Counted from the first letter of the stretch, positions 28,147-38,011 are shown. The stretch is DNA of 64,000 nt from an uncultured Clostridia bacterium (GCA_945787805.1 CALZID010000001.1:1-64000), one strand, 5' to 3'. A program made the numbers and translations. The notes: generated by a model from the sequence alone, not told the origin.

Positions 28147-30057
28147 TTGAAAAAATTTAACTGGAAAGTTATTATCCCATATCTTTTAATCCCTGCAATG
28201 TTTATGGGCTTCCTTTATATGTATATGGGCAGGGGAGCTCAAACCGAATTGCAGTATTATGAGATAGTTGAACTTTTTGACCAAGGCAAAGTAACAAAAG
28301 GCGAACTGAACCTTTCAAGCGGATTGATGACTTATGAGCTTGAAGGCGATACAAAGGAATACAAATATACGGTTCCTAATGTAAATATCTTTGTTAATGA
28401 TGTTCACGACCTGATTCGTCAGCACAATATTGATAATCCCGATAAACCGATTGAATGGAACTATAAGGCAGGAACATCTAATTCGTGGCTGTTAAGTATG
28501 TTGCCGTCAGTCATTGTTCTCGTGTTACTCGGCGTGGTTATGGCAATAATGTTCAAAAAGATGAACAACTCAATAACAAGCGAAAATAACCGTGCAATGA
28601 ATTTCGGCAAGGCAAGAGTAAAACGAGCTGACGACGAGACAAAGAAAGTCACATTTGCCGATGTTGCGGGCGCCGATGAAGAAAAAGAAGAGCTTACAGA
28701 ACTTGTGGAATTTTTGAAAAGCCCCAATGAATTTTCAAAGCTCGGTGCAAGAATACCGAAGGGCGTTCTTCTTGTAGGCCCTCCCGGTACAGGTAAAACC
28801 TTGCTTGCCCGTGCAGTTGCGGGTGAAGCAAATGCACCGTTCTTCTCTATTTCAGGTTCTGATTTTGTTGAAATGTATGTGGGCGTAGGTGCGTCCCGTG
28901 TTCGTGATCTTTTCAAAGAAGCGAAGAAAAGTCAACCGTCAATCATCTTTATTGACGAAATTGACGCTGTCGGCCGTCACAGAGGCGCAGGTATGGGCGG
29001 CGGACACGATGAACGTGAACAAACACTCAACCAGTTGCTTGTTGAAATGGACGGCTTCGGCGCAAACGAAGGCGTAATTGTTATTGCCGCCACAAACCGT
29101 CCCGATATTCTTGACCCTGCACTTCTCCGTCCGGGCAGATTTGACCGTCAGGTAACAGTCGGCTACCCCGATGTAAAGGGCAGAGAAGAAATTCTTCAGG
29201 TTCACGCTAAAAATAAACCTTTGGCACCCGATGTTGACTTGCATCAAATCGCCGCAACAACAGTCGGATTTACAGGTGCGGACCTTGAAAATCTTCTTAA
29301 TGAAGCAGCGCTTCTTGCCGCAAAGAGAAAGCTTATGGCAATCACAATGGCTGAAATTGAAGAAGCAACAATGAAGGTTATTGTCGGCGCCGAAAAGAAG
29401 TCAAGAAAGATTACAGATAAAGATAAAAAAATCACTGCATACCACGAAGCAGGTCACGCAGTTTCATCTTATTATGTTGAAAATAAAGACCCTGTTACAC
29501 ACATTTCAATTGTACCCCGCGGTATGGCAGGCGGTTTCACTATCAATACCCCCGATAAAGACGATATGCATTTGATGAAATCCCGAATGCTGGACGATTT
29601 GGTTTTGTTATTGGGCGGCCGTGTTGCAGAGCAAATCATTTTCAACGATATTTCAACAGGCGCTTCAAACGATATTCAGCGTGCCAGCGAGCTTGTCCGT
29701 AAAATGATTACAAAATACGGAATGAGTGAAAAGCTCGGCCCAATCTCATTCGGTTCAGGCAATGACGAAGTGTTCCTTGGCAAAGATTATAACCATACAC
29801 AGAACTATTCCGAAAGCGTAGCCGCAATGATTGATGAAGAAGTAAACAGAATTATCACAGATGCATATAAGAGAACAGAGACAATTCTCACAGAGCATAT
29901 TGATAAACTTAAATTAGTTGCCGAAACTCTCATTAAACTTGAAAAAGTTAATGAAGAGCAATTTAATTCTTTGATGGAAAAAGGTTGTCTTCCCGAAGAA
30001 AAAGAAGCTTCTGAAGAAACAACCGAAACCTTGGAAGAAACAACAACCGAAGAATAA
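28147..30057 (+). CDS. ftsH: ATP-dependent zinc metalloprotease FtsH
   Basis: A 636-residue membrane AAA+ protease for quality control and regulator turnover. Two transmembrane helices (about 10-30 and 115-138) flank an external loop. The AAA domain has Walker A GPPGTGKT, Walker B IIFIDEID and the second region of homology [19 protein letters not shown]. The protease domain has the zinc motif HEAGH near residue 435. The TTG at 28147 fits the AGGAGTGA site; a GTG at 28135 sits within that site. The C-terminus is a Glu/Thr-rich tail. Confidence 0.95.
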   Translation: MKKFNWKVIIPYLLIPAMFMGFLYMYMGRGAQTELQYYEIVELFDQGKVTKGELNLSSGLMTYELEGDTKEYKYTVPNVNIFVNDVHDLIRQHNIDNPDKPIEWNYKAGTSNSWLLSMLPSVIVLVLLGVVMAIMFKKMNNSITSENNRAMNFGKARVKRADDETKKVTFADVAGADEEKEELTELVEFLKSPNEFSKLGARIPKGVLLVGPPGTGKTLLARAVAGEANAPFFSISGSDFVEMYVGVGASRVRDLFKEAKKSQPSIIFIDEIDAVGRHRGAGMGGGHDEREQTLNQLLVEMDGFGANEGVIVIAATNRPDILDPALLRPGRFDRQVTVGYPDVKGREEILQVHAKNKPLAPDVDLHQIAATTVGFTGADLENLLNEAALLAAKRKLMAITMAEIEEATMKVIVGAEKKSRKITDKDKKITAYHEAGHAVSSYYVENKDPVTHISIVPRGMAGGFTINTPDKDDMHLMKSRMLDDLVLLLGGRVAEQIIFNDISTGASNDIQRASELVRKMITKYGMSEKLGPISFGSGNDEVFLGKDYNHTQNYSESVAAMIDEEVNRIITDAYKRTETILTEHIDKLKLVAETLIKLEKVNEEQFNSLMEKGCLPEEKEASEETTETLEETTTEE

Positions 30058-30102
30058 AAACATATTGTCCGTAATTTTGCCATATATTTAATTGGTGATT
30101 TT

Positions 30103-30855
30103 ATGGACAATAATTTTTATGAAAATCGAGAGACAAGAAAGCGCAGCACTCACGAAAAACAGACGGATAAAAATGTAATGACAAAAATTATTATCATTCA
30201 GTTGGTTTTATCATTGTCTGTAACGGGTATTCTCTTTGCGGTCTGCCGAAAAGACAGCGCACTTTCGCAAAACATTAAAACCTTTTACGGAACAATTTGT
30301 GAAAAAGATATCAGCGTATCAGAAATTTTAGGCGTATTCAAAAAGGTTGCTAAAACAACATTCGCACCGTCGGTGTCGGAAGAAAATACAACGGTAGCAG
30401 GAGAAACAAATAACGACTTGACGGGAGAAAAGGCAGACTTTTCTCCCGTTTATTTAACCGTAAATTTTGCAAATCCCGTTGATAAAATCAATATATCTTC
30501 TCATTTCGGCTACAGAATAAGCCCCATAACTCATAAATACTCTTTGCATACGGGTATCGATATGGCTTCCCCTGAAAACAGCGAAATTTATGCTGTTTAT
30601 GACGGAGTGATAGAAAAAGCAGACTACAACGAAGTGCGTGGAAATTATATTATAATAAAGCATAGCGACAGTCTTAAAACAACTTATAATCATTGCAATA
30701 AACTATTGGTAAAAGAAAATGAAAAGGTAAAAAAAGGCGAAAAAATCGCACTTGTAGGTGCAACGGGCTATGCAACGGGTAATCATTTGCACTTTGAAGT
30801 GCTGCTCAACGGTAAATATGTAAATCCGATATGGGTGCTGGCAGATGAAATTTAG
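30103..30855 (+). CDS. M23 family metallopeptidase, SpoIVFA-like
   Basis: A 250-residue protein with one transmembrane helix (about 28-46) and a C-terminal LytM/M23 domain. Zn-binding residues are present (HTGIDM and NHLHFE), so unlike Bacillus SpoIVFA it may be an active peptidoglycan endopeptidase. It overlaps by 11 bases an M50 site-2 protease resembling SpoIVFB. This is the spoIVFA-spoIVFB arrangement, where the first protein holds and inhibits the second at the forespore membrane. The SpoIVFA role is inferred from this position; a SpoIIQ-like role is possible. Confidence 0.72.
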   Translation: MDNNFYENRETRKRSTHEKQTDKNVMTKIIIIQLVLSLSVTGILFAVCRKDSALSQNIKTFYGTICEKDISVSEILGVFKKVAKTTFAPSVSEENTTVAGETNNDLTGEKADFSPVYLTVNFANPVDKINISSHFGYRISPITHKYSLHTGIDMASPENSEIYAVYDGVIEKADYNEVRGNYIIIKHSDSLKTTYNHCNKLLVKENEKVKKGEKIALVGATGYATGNHLHFEVLLNGKYVNPIWVLADEI

Positions 30856-31450
30856 AGTATTCGGCGTTGACTTTGAAATCACATTTTTATTTGCAGCGCT
30901 GATAACATTTATAATATCCTTAAATTCACCCTTTAATGTTATAATTACGGTTTTTTCATCACTTTTCCATGAAGCAGGACATCTTACGGCAATGTTTTTG
31001 TCGGGCAACAAACCCCAAAGCGTTCGTTTTGAAATAACAGGTATGAATATAAAACGCCGGTCCAGTATGAAAATCAGTACAAAAAACGAGTTGCTTATAG
31101 CTCTTGGCGGACCGATTGCAAATGGGCTTGTCTTGTTGTTGGCGGTTATTTTTCTTTGCTTTTTTGAAAATGAAAGAATATTTATTGTTGCGGGAATAAA
31201 CTTAATACTTATGACATTTAATCTCTTGCCCGTAAAAAGACTTGATGGAGGAATGGCGCTTTATTATTTATTGTCACGAAAATTCAATATTGATTTATGC
31301 GAAAAAGCCTTAAAAATTACATCAATCATTTTTATCGTTTTAATCTATATTTGGGGAATTTATGTTTTTGTATCAACAAATTACAATATAAGTGTGCTGA
31401 TTATCGCTATTTTCTTAACTCTTTCAATGTTGGGCAGTAATGAATATTGA
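30845..31450 (+). CDS. M50 site-2 protease, SpoIVFB-like
   Basis: A 201-residue intramembrane metalloprotease with about five to six hydrophobic segments. The zinc motif HEAGH is near residue 41, and the third ligand Asp lies in NLLPVKRLDGG near residue 138. SpoIVFB in this family cleaves pro-sigma-K; the matching sigK gene is at 1202. No CBS domain is present, so it is shorter than Bacillus SpoIVFB (288 residues). The start overlaps the M23 gene, implying coupled translation. Confidence 0.8.
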   Translation: MKFRVFGVDFEITFLFAALITFIISLNSPFNVIITVFSSLFHEAGHLTAMFLSGNKPQSVRFEITGMNIKRRSSMKISTKNELLIALGGPIANGLVLLLAVIFLCFFENERIFIVAGINLILMTFNLLPVKRLDGGMALYYLLSRKFNIDLCEKALKITSIIFIVLIYIWGIYVFVSTNYNISVLIIAIFLTLSMLGSNEY

Positions 31451-31503
31451 AAAAAGTGAATTTATGTTGTAAAATATATTGAATTTATTTTGCGAGGTCA
31501 GTT

Positions 31504-33381
31504 ATGGTTAAAAAAGAAGTAGAAAAATTGCTTAAAAAAGTTCAAAAGCCTGCCCGTTACACAGGGGGAGAATTGAACAGTGTAGTTAAAGATAAAAATG
31601 ATGTAAAACTGCGGTACGCCTTTTGTTTTCCCGATAATTATGAAATCGGTATGTCACATCTGGGGATGAAAATCCTTTACAGTCTTGTAAACGAAAGACC
31701 TGACGCCTGGTGTGAACGTACTTTTGCACCTTGGGAAGATATGGAAGCACTTATGCGTGAAAACGGGGTTAAACTCTATGCACTCGAAAGCGGAGATGCA
31801 CTGGATGAGTTTGACTTAATCGGTTTTACCTTGCAATATGAACTTTCCTATACAAATGTATTAAATATGCTTGATTTAGGCGGAGTGCCCGTACTGAAAA
31901 AAGACAGAACAAGCCTTACTCCAATGGTTATTGCGGGCGGACCCTGTGTGTGCAATCCGGAGCCTATGGCAGATTTTATTGATATTTTCTTGCCGGGTGA
32001 GGGCGAAGAAGTTACAAATGAGCTTATTGATTTGCTTATTGAACATAAAGAAAAAGGCTCGACAAGACTTGAATTTTTAAGAGAAGCCGCAAAAATACAA
32101 GGCGTTTATGTACCCGAGTTTTATAATGTTGATTATAATGAAGACGGCACAATAAAATCCGTCGAAAACCTTGAAACCGCACCCGAAAAGGTAAAGAAGA
32201 GAATTATTTCAGACCTTGATTCCGCTCACTATCCGAAAAACTTTGTCGTACCGTTCATTGATGTTGTGCAGGACAGAACCGTAGGCGAAGTTTTCCGCGG
32301 TTGTATCCGCGGTTGCCGTTTTTGTCAGGCGGGATTTATTTACAGACCTATCCGTGAAAAATCTCCCGAAAAAATAAACGAACAATGCAGAAGTATCAGC
32401 GATGCCACCGGCTATGACGAAATTTCACTCTGCTCACTTTCGACAAGTGATTATACAAAAATTGAAAAGCTTATCCCCATGCTTTTTGACTGGGCGCTTA
32501 AAGAGAGTATAAATGTCTCTCTACCGTCGCTTCGTGTAGATAATTTTTCGGACGAACTTATGGAAGAACTTAAAAAAGTCCGTCGCAGCGGCTTGACATT
32601 CGCTCCCGAAGCGGGCACGCAAAGACTTCGTGACGCAATCAATAAAAATGTCACCGAAGAAGAAGTGCTCCGTACTGCTCTTAAAGCCTTTGACGGCGGT
32701 TGGACAAGCGTAAAACTCTATTTTATGATGGGACTTCCCACAGAAACTCTTGACGATATTAAGGGTATTGCCGACCTTGCCCAAAAGGTTGTTGACGCTT
32801 TTTATAACAATCCAAACAGAGAAAAGGGCAAAGGTGTGCAAGTGAGCGTCAGTTGTGCGTCTTTCGTGCCGAAACCCTTTACGCCTTTCCAATGGGAACC
32901 GCAGGATACGGGGGATATGCTCATTGAAAAGCAAAAGCATCTCCTTTCAAGCACTAAAAGTCGTAAAATTTCAATCAGTTATCATCAGTCCGATACATCT
33001 GTTTTGGAGGGGGTATTGGCAAGGGGTGACAGAAGACTGGGCGATGTAATTTATAAGGCGTGGCAAAAAGGCTGTAAATTTGACAGTTGGGACGAATTCT
33101 TTGACTTCTCAAAATGGAGAGAAGCATTTGACGAATGCGGACTTACCACGGAGTTTTATGCAAACCGTCGCCGTGAATTTGATGAAATTCTCCCTTGGGA
33201 TCACATGGATTACGGTATCCGTAAAGAATTTCTTGTTGAAGAGAATAAAAAAGCGCACAGAAGCGAAACAACACCGCATTGTAGGATTAAATGTTCCGCT
33301 TGCGGCGCAAATAAACTGAATGGAGGTAAATGCGATGCCGGAAGTAAAAAAATGGGCAATGGAAGTCAGAATGTCCTTTGA
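31504..33381 (+). CDS. TIGR03960-family B12-binding-type radical SAM protein
   Basis: A 625-residue radical SAM protein. The N-terminal B12-binding-like domain is followed by the core with the 4Fe-4S cysteine motif CIRGCRFC (near residue 260) and GPCVCNPEPMADF upstream. The family is widespread in Firmicutes and always precedes a DUF2344 protein, as here. Its reaction is not established to my knowledge. The ATG at 31504 has GAGGTCAG ahead. Its cysteine-rich C-terminus (HCRIKCSACG) may bind a metal. Confidence 0.85.
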   Translation: MVKKEVEKLLKKVQKPARYTGGELNSVVKDKNDVKLRYAFCFPDNYEIGMSHLGMKILYSLVNERPDAWCERTFAPWEDMEALMRENGVKLYALESGDALDEFDLIGFTLQYELSYTNVLNMLDLGGVPVLKKDRTSLTPMVIAGGPCVCNPEPMADFIDIFLPGEGEEVTNELIDLLIEHKEKGSTRLEFLREAAKIQGVYVPEFYNVDYNEDGTIKSVENLETAPEKVKKRIISDLDSAHYPKNFVVPFIDVVQDRTVGEVFRGCIRGCRFCQAGFIYRPIREKSPEKINEQCRSISDATGYDEISLCSLSTSDYTKIEKLIPMLFDWALKESINVSLPSLRVDNFSDELMEELKKVRRSGLTFAPEAGTQRLRDAINKNVTEEEVLRTALKAFDGGWTSVKLYFMMGLPTETLDDIKGIADLAQKVVDAFYNNPNREKGKGVQVSVSCASFVPKPFTPFQWEPQDTGDMLIEKQKHLLSSTKSRKISISYHQSDTSVLEGVLARGDRRLGDVIYKAWQKGCKFDSWDEFFDFSKWREAFDECGLTTEFYANRRREFDEILPWDHMDYGIRKEFLVEENKKAHRSETTPHCRIKCSACGANKLNGGKCDAGSKKMGNGSQNVL

Positions 33382-34018
33382 AAAAACAGGAATGGCAAAA
33401 TTTATCTCCCACCTTGATACCGTCCGTTGCATAACAAGGGCTATGAAAAGGGCGGGGGTGCCGATTTGGTTTACGGAAGGCTTTAATCCCCACGCTTTTT
33501 TAACCTTTGCAATGCCGCTTTCATTGGGCTTTGAAAGTCTTTGCGAAACCGTTGATTTTCGTCTTACGGAAGAAACAGATCTTGAAGATTTGGCAAAACG
33601 AATTAACGATGCATTACCTGCCGATATAACCGTTAAAGAAATCTATTTGCCGACATCTTTGCCTAATGATATCCGTTGGGCAGAATATAAAATCATATTC
33701 AATAATCCCGATAAAATACTGCTTGATACTGCCGAAAGCATTCTCTCGTCAGGCGAAATTCTCGCCGAAAAAAAGGTTAAGCAAGGCAGAAAAAAAGTTA
33801 CAAAAGAAGTCAATATCAAAGAACATATTAAATCCTTCGAGTTAAATGAAGAGAATAATAAACTGATTCTAAAAACCGTTCTTTCATCAGGTCCGTCAAT
33901 GAATATCAATCCCATGCTTTTAATCGGCGCTCTTGTTAAAGACACAGAAACAGACAGTCAAGATGTTGATGTTATAAAAATTCAGTCTTATACCGAAAAT
34001 ATGGAGATATTTAAGTGA
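33335..34018 (+). CDS. TIGR03936-family radical SAM-associated protein (DUF2344)
   Basis: A 227-residue partner of the preceding radical SAM protein. The opening is typical of DUF2344 (RMSFEKTGMAKFISHLDTVR, then the GFNPHAFLTFAMPL segment). GGAGGT at 33322 sets the ATG at 33335 rather than 33320. It overlaps the radical SAM gene by 47 bases and the MATE gene by 4. In many Clostridia this pair precedes rng and ribosomal protein genes; here a MATE gene follows. Confidence 0.82.
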   Translation: MPEVKKWAMEVRMSFEKTGMAKFISHLDTVRCITRAMKRAGVPIWFTEGFNPHAFLTFAMPLSLGFESLCETVDFRLTEETDLEDLAKRINDALPADITVKEIYLPTSLPNDIRWAEYKIIFNNPDKILLDTAESILSSGEILAEKKVKQGRKKVTKEVNIKEHIKSFELNEENNKLILKTVLSSGPSMNINPMLLIGALVKDTETDSQDVDVIKIQSYTENMEIFK

Positions 34019-35385
34019 GAACAAGTACAACAGATTTACTAACGGGCAGTCCCGTAAAAAGCATTGTGCGGTTTGCTCTGCCCATTATGGCAAGCTCAAT
34101 GCTGCAATACAATTACAGTTTGGTTGATAATATTATTGTGGGGCGTTTTGTAGGCACAAATGCCCTTGCTGCAGTCGGTAATGTGGGCTCAATAAACAGC
34201 TTTATTATAGGCGCGGCTTTGGGGCTGACAGCAGGGTTTACAATACCTGTCGCTCAGCAATTCGGCGCAAACAACAAAGAAAAAATGAACAGATATGCGG
34301 CAAACAGCATATCGTTAGCATTCTTAATCGGTCTTGTAATGGTGGTAATCGCACATTTGCTTTCCCGACCGCTTTTGCGACTGATTGATACACCCGATGA
34401 TATAATTGACCTGTCTGCGTCATACATAAATATTTTATATTACGGTGTACCCGTGCAGATGTCGCTGAATAATTTCAATGCGCTGTCCCGTGCGGTGGGC
34501 GAAAGCAAGAAACCGTTGTATTTCTTGGTTGTCAGCGTTTTTGTCAATTTAGCGTTCGACATAATTCTGGTTGGCGTATTTGATTTCGGAGTTGTAGGTG
34601 CTGCGTGGGCAACATTCATATCCCAAGCTACTGCCGCTTTTCTGTCGGCTTTATATATTCTCAAATACAACCCGATTTTATCAATAGATATTCGTGATTT
34701 GTTGCCAAGGCGAAGTGAGAGTTTGCATCAGCTTCGTCTCGGTGTTCCGCTTTCGTTACAATTCACGGTTACTTCAATCGGCTCAATGGTATTGCAGACT
34801 GCGATAAATAGCTTCGGCGCAAATGTTATTGCGGGATTTACTGCGGCGGCAAAGGTTGAACAAGTCACAAATATTCCGATGTCGGGCTTGGGTGTGGGCA
34901 CAATGACTTTTGTGTCACAAAATTACGGCGCAAAGCAGTATGACCGTATCGTTAAAAGCGTTAAAAAGATTTTTTGGCTTGACATCGGAGTTTCTGTTGT
35001 GTGCAGTACGGTACTCATATCCTTAGGACCTTTAATAGTAAAGTTGTTTATACAAACCCCGAACGAAGAAATGCTTTATGCTTCAAAGCATTATTTGATA
35101 GCAATAAGCTCCTGTTACAGTCTTGTTGCAATTCTGTTTGTTCTGCGAAACACCTTGCAGGGCTTGGGCTGTACTTATGCCAATACAGTTGCGGGAATAG
35201 GCGAATTGTTCGGCAGACTTTCAATAGCGTTACTCTTAAAGCCCTTGCTCGGCTTTTCAGCGGTATGTTTTGCGGGACCGGTCGCTTGGCTTTTGGCAGA
35301 TATTCCGTTAGCGATAATTTATTTGCATAAACGCCGACAATTTAAAGCTTTAAGTCAAGACACAAGGCTCCAGAATATGACTTAA
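34015..35385 (+). CDS. MATE family efflux transporter
   Basis: A 456-residue multidrug/toxin exporter with twelve predicted membrane segments in two halves. The first helix region (PIMASSMLQYNYSLVDNIIVGRFVG) is a typical MATE N-terminus; energy would come from a Na+ or H+ gradient. It starts at a GTG overlapping the previous stop, with GGAGATAT ahead. The substrate is unknown. Confidence 0.87.
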   Translation: MRTSTTDLLTGSPVKSIVRFALPIMASSMLQYNYSLVDNIIVGRFVGTNALAAVGNVGSINSFIIGAALGLTAGFTIPVAQQFGANNKEKMNRYAANSISLAFLIGLVMVVIAHLLSRPLLRLIDTPDDIIDLSASYINILYYGVPVQMSLNNFNALSRAVGESKKPLYFLVVSVFVNLAFDIILVGVFDFGVVGAAWATFISQATAAFLSALYILKYNPILSIDIRDLLPRRSESLHQLRLGVPLSLQFTVTSIGSMVLQTAINSFGANVIAGFTAAAKVEQVTNIPMSGLGVGTMTFVSQNYGAKQYDRIVKSVKKIFWLDIGVSVVCSTVLISLGPLIVKLFIQTPNEEMLYASKHYLIAISSCYSLVAILFVLRNTLQGLGCTYANTVAGIGELFGRLSIALLLKPLLGFSAVCFAGPVAWLLADIPLAIIYLHKRRQFKALSQDTRLQNMT

Positions 35386-35424
35386 CAAATGAAGCGTTAT
35401 TGTATTAAAACAGAGGTGAATACT

Positions 35425-36387
35425 TTGGAAAAATTTCGTTGGGCTTATATAGGAAGCGGAAATATTGCACATTCCACCGCAAACAGTATCTTAAAAGGTG
35501 ACCATCGCATTGTTTCCGTTTACAGTCGTAATTTTGAAAAGGCAAAGAAATTTGCCGAAAAATACGGCGCAGAAGCCTTTGATAATTTTGAAAATGCCGT
35601 TAACCGTGACGATGTGGACGCCGTTTATATTGCAACTCCCCACACTTCTCATGTGGAATATGCGGTAAAAGCAATGAAGCTTTCTAAACCCGTCCTTTGC
35701 GAAAAGCCTGTGGGTGTATCGCAAAAAGATGTTGAAATACTCATAAATACCGCAAAAGAAACGAACACATATTTCTGCGAGGCTATGTGGACTTGGTTTT
35801 CCGATGTGGCTCTGACCGTTAAAAAATGGGTGCAAAGCGGCGAAATAGGGGAGATAAAAGAAGTTGTAATCAACTATGCGTTTCCCGGAATTTTAATGCC
35901 TAAAACTTCAAGAGTATTAACTCCCGAAACGGCGGGGGGAGCACTGCTTGATGTCGGCATTTACCCCATAACCTATTGCTATAATATTTTTGGCGTTCCA
36001 AAAGATGTTAAGTGCAAAGGCATAATCAAAAACGGCATTGACATTGGCGAAACGGTAACTTTATACTATGACGGTTTCAAATGCACTTTGAAAATGTCCC
36101 TTTGTTATCTTCGCGAAAACTGTAAAATTATCGGTACAAAAGGCAGCGTTTCTTTACCTGCTTTCTTCCATATGGCGTCAAAGGCCATTCTTAAAAATGA
36201 GAAAGGCAAACAGATTTTTGACGGCAAAACCGATTATTTAACCGAATTCACCCATGTTGCCGAAGAAATCCGTCAGGGCAAAAAAGAGTCCGGTTTTATA
36301 CCCTTTGAAGCCACAAATGAGTGTATGAAAATAATGGACGAGTGCAGAAAACAGATGAATCTTGTTTATCCTTTTGAAACTCTGTGA
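35425..36387 (+). CDS. Gfo/Idh/MocA family oxidoreductase
   Basis: A 320-residue NAD(P)-dependent sugar-type oxidoreductase. The Rossmann motif YIGSGNIAHS is at the N-terminus and the family motif CEKPVG (catalytic Lys) is near residue 95; the C-terminal alpha/beta domain has the GGALLDVGIYPI segment. I prefer the TTG at 35425 because AGAGGTGA lies 5 bases ahead and the Rossmann fold begins at once; the ATG at 35389 would add 12 residues without a site. The substrate is unknown. Confidence 0.85.
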   Translation: MEKFRWAYIGSGNIAHSTANSILKGDHRIVSVYSRNFEKAKKFAEKYGAEAFDNFENAVNRDDVDAVYIATPHTSHVEYAVKAMKLSKPVLCEKPVGVSQKDVEILINTAKETNTYFCEAMWTWFSDVALTVKKWVQSGEIGEIKEVVINYAFPGILMPKTSRVLTPETAGGALLDVGIYPITYCYNIFGVPKDVKCKGIIKNGIDIGETVTLYYDGFKCTLKMSLCYLRENCKIIGTKGSVSLPAFFHMASKAILKNEKGKQIFDGKTDYLTEFTHVAEEIRQGKKESGFIPFEATNECMKIMDECRKQMNLVYPFETL

Positions 36388-36416
36388 TTTATTATCGACA
36401 AATTCACAAAAAACAC

Positions 36417-36445
36417 TTGCATTTTTTCATAACTTATGGTATTAT
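36417..36445 (+). promoter_or_regulatory. Promoter of rplS
   Basis: TTGCAT, 17-base spacer, then TGG and TATTAT. It gives a 5' leader of about 95 nt before rplS, long enough for an autoregulatory ribosomal-protein leader, although I do not recognise a specific fold. Confidence 0.65.
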
Positions 36446-36549
36446 ACATAGGCATTTGTGGGAAACTGCAAAAAAATAACTATTATCTCGGGTGGTCCTC
36501 TGCTAAACTTTGGGTACGAACACTTGAAATTTTTTATCGGAGGTTAGTT

Positions 36550-36891
36550 ATGGACGCATTAAAAGTAATGACAGAGGGTATGATTAAAGAATCAAATCCC
36601 GCAATCAGAGTCGGCGATGTAGTTAAAGTACATGTTAAGATTCGTGAAGGCGAAAGAGAAAGAATTCAGGTTTTCGAAGGCACAATCATTGCTCGCAAGG
36701 GCAGTGGTGTTTCAGAAACTTTCACAGTACGCCGTGTATCATACGGTGTTGGCATTGAAAGAGTATTTCCTGTTAATTCACCGAATGTTGCAAAGGTTGA
36801 AACTGTTAGACGCGGTCGTGTTCGCAGAAGTAAACTCTATTACCTTCGTGACAGAGTCGGTAAAGCTGCTAAGGTTAAAGAGCAGATATAA
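36550..36891 (+). CDS. rplS: Large ribosomal subunit protein bL19
   Basis: A 113-residue bL19 of normal length with the diagnostic segments [17 protein letters not shown] opening, [13 protein letters not shown], and the basic C-terminal [16 protein letters not shown] precedes the ATG at 36550; upstream in-frame codons are leader. It is not next to trmD/rpsP as in many genomes. A terminator follows directly. Confidence 0.96.
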   Translation: MDALKVMTEGMIKESNPAIRVGDVVKVHVKIREGERERIQVFEGTIIARKGSGVSETFTVRRVSYGVGIERVFPVNSPNVAKVETVRRGRVRRSKLYYLRDRVGKAAKVKEQI

Positions 36892-36907
36892 TCTAATCGT
36901 CAAACAG

Positions 36908-36931
36908 AGCAGAGAGAAATCTCTGCTTTTT
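36908..36931 (+). terminator. Terminator of rplS
   Basis: A perfect 8-bp stem (AGCAGAGA) with a GAAA tetraloop followed by a T run. Confidence 0.9.
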
Positions 36932-36953
36932 GTTTATCAAAAGGAGTATTTTT

Positions 36954-37880
36954 ATGGATTGGACAGAAATCAAAATAGAAATAGATGCAGAAAACATTGA
37001 CCGTGCCGCCGATATAGCAAGTATGGCTGTGCCTTACGGAATTTATATTGAAGACTACCGCACTCTGGAAGAAGAAGCATGGGAAATTGCAAATATAGAC
37101 TTAATCGATGAAGATTTGCTTGCAAAAGACAGAACAAAAGGCTATGTTCACATCTATATTTCACCTGAAGAAAACTATAAGGAAGCAATATCATTCTTAA
37201 CCGAAAGATATGAGAGCGAAAATATACCGCACAAAATCGAACACGCAATTTGTAAAAATGAAGATTGGGAGAATAACTGGAAAGAATATTTTAAGCCTAT
37301 GAAAATAGGCGAAAAATTACTTATTCGTCCCCTTTGGATTGATGACTATGACCCGGAGGGCAGAGCGGTATTGAGCATTGAACCGGGACTCGCATTCGGC
37401 AGCGGCGGGCATAACACTACCAGACTTTGCCTTGAAACCCTTGAGAAACATATCAAAAAAGGGGATAAAGTTCTCGACTGCGGGTGCGGAAGCGGTATTT
37501 TGTCAATTGCGTCGCTTTTAATGGGTGCTGACAGTGCAACTGGTGTTGATATTGATAAATTAGCGGTAAAAACCGCCATTGAAAACGGAAAAGTAAACGG
37601 TTTTGAAGCACCAAAATACAATATTTTAAACGGCAATCTTGCAGATAAGGTTACGGGCAAATTCCGTGTAGTTGTGGCAAATATTGTTGCAGATATTATT
37701 ATTCTTTTCTCAAGTCAGGTAGGGGATTTTTTAGAAGATGACGGTGTGTTTATCACATCGGGCATTATCGCTCCCCGTGAAGAAGAAGTAACAAAAGCCT
37801 TTATTGACAACGGATTTCAAATTACGGAACGCTATGAAGACGGCGGTTGGCTTTGCTTTGTGTGTAAAAAAGTAAAATAA
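36954..37880 (+). CDS. prmA: Ribosomal protein L11 methyltransferase
   Basis: A 308-residue SAM-dependent enzyme that trimethylates ribosomal protein uL11. The small N-terminal substrate domain (1-90) is followed by the class I methyltransferase core: EPGLAFGSGGHNTTRLCLE, the SAM motif VLDCGCGSGILSIAS and VVANIVADII. The motif reads FGSGGH where FGTGxH is usual. AAGGAGT precedes the ATG at 36954. Confidence 0.92.
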   Translation: MDWTEIKIEIDAENIDRAADIASMAVPYGIYIEDYRTLEEEAWEIANIDLIDEDLLAKDRTKGYVHIYISPEENYKEAISFLTERYESENIPHKIEHAICKNEDWENNWKEYFKPMKIGEKLLIRPLWIDDYDPEGRAVLSIEPGLAFGSGGHNTTRLCLETLEKHIKKGDKVLDCGCGSGILSIASLLMGADSATGVDIDKLAVKTAIENGKVNGFEAPKYNILNGNLADKVTGKFRVVVANIVADIIILFSSQVGDFLEDDGVFITSGIIAPREEEVTKAFIDNGFQITERYEDGGWLCFVCKKVK

Positions 37881-37893
37881 TTAAAATTACTGT

Positions 37894-37941
37894 CAGTTTT
37901 TCTGTTTTTTCCAAAAATATCTTGACAAAACAGAAAAACTG
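37894..37941. repeat. Inverted repeat across the feo promoter
   Basis: A perfect 15-bp inverted repeat (arms 37894-37908 and 37927-37941, CAGTTTTTCTGTTTT and complement) with an 18-base centre. The right arm overlaps the -35 box and spacer of the feo promoter. It could end prmA transcription or bind a regulator; no T run follows it. Confidence 0.7.
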
Positions 37942-37950
37942 ATATATATT
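37922..37950 (+). promoter_or_regulatory. Promoter of the feo operon
   Basis: Consensus TTGACA, 17-base spacer, TATATT. It is followed within 10 bases by the first of two operator-like dyads. Confidence 0.7.
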
Positions 37951-37959
37951 TATTACGGA

Positions 37960-37975
37960 GTTAGCAACTGCTAAC
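37960..37975. promoter_or_regulatory. Operator-like dyad 1 (DtxR/IdeR type) in the feo leader
   Basis: GTTAGCA-AC-TGCTAAC is a perfect 7-bp palindrome placed at about the transcription start. The TTAGC/GCTAA half-sites resemble DtxR-family metal-regulator boxes, which fits iron repression of feo. Confidence 0.6.
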
Positions 37976-37993
37976 TTTATATATTTACTAAAA

Positions 37994-38011
37994 TGTTAGC
38001 ATTAGCTAACA
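37994..38011. promoter_or_regulatory. Operator-like dyad 2 in the feo leader
   Basis: TGTTAGC-ATTA-GCTAACA repeats the same half-sites as dyad 1, with centres 35 bp apart. Two copies of one half-site sequence in one leader argue for cooperative repressor binding. Confidence 0.6.

Noticed and set aside
36450..36549. Riboswitch or named leader RNA before rplS
   Set aside because: The roughly 95-nt leader is suggestive of ribosomal-protein autoregulation, but I could not identify a defined fold by eye.
37894..37941. 15-bp inverted repeat called as the prmA terminator
   Set aside because: It lacks a T run on the plus strand, has an 18-base loop and overlaps the feo -35 box, so I list it as a repeat, not a terminator.
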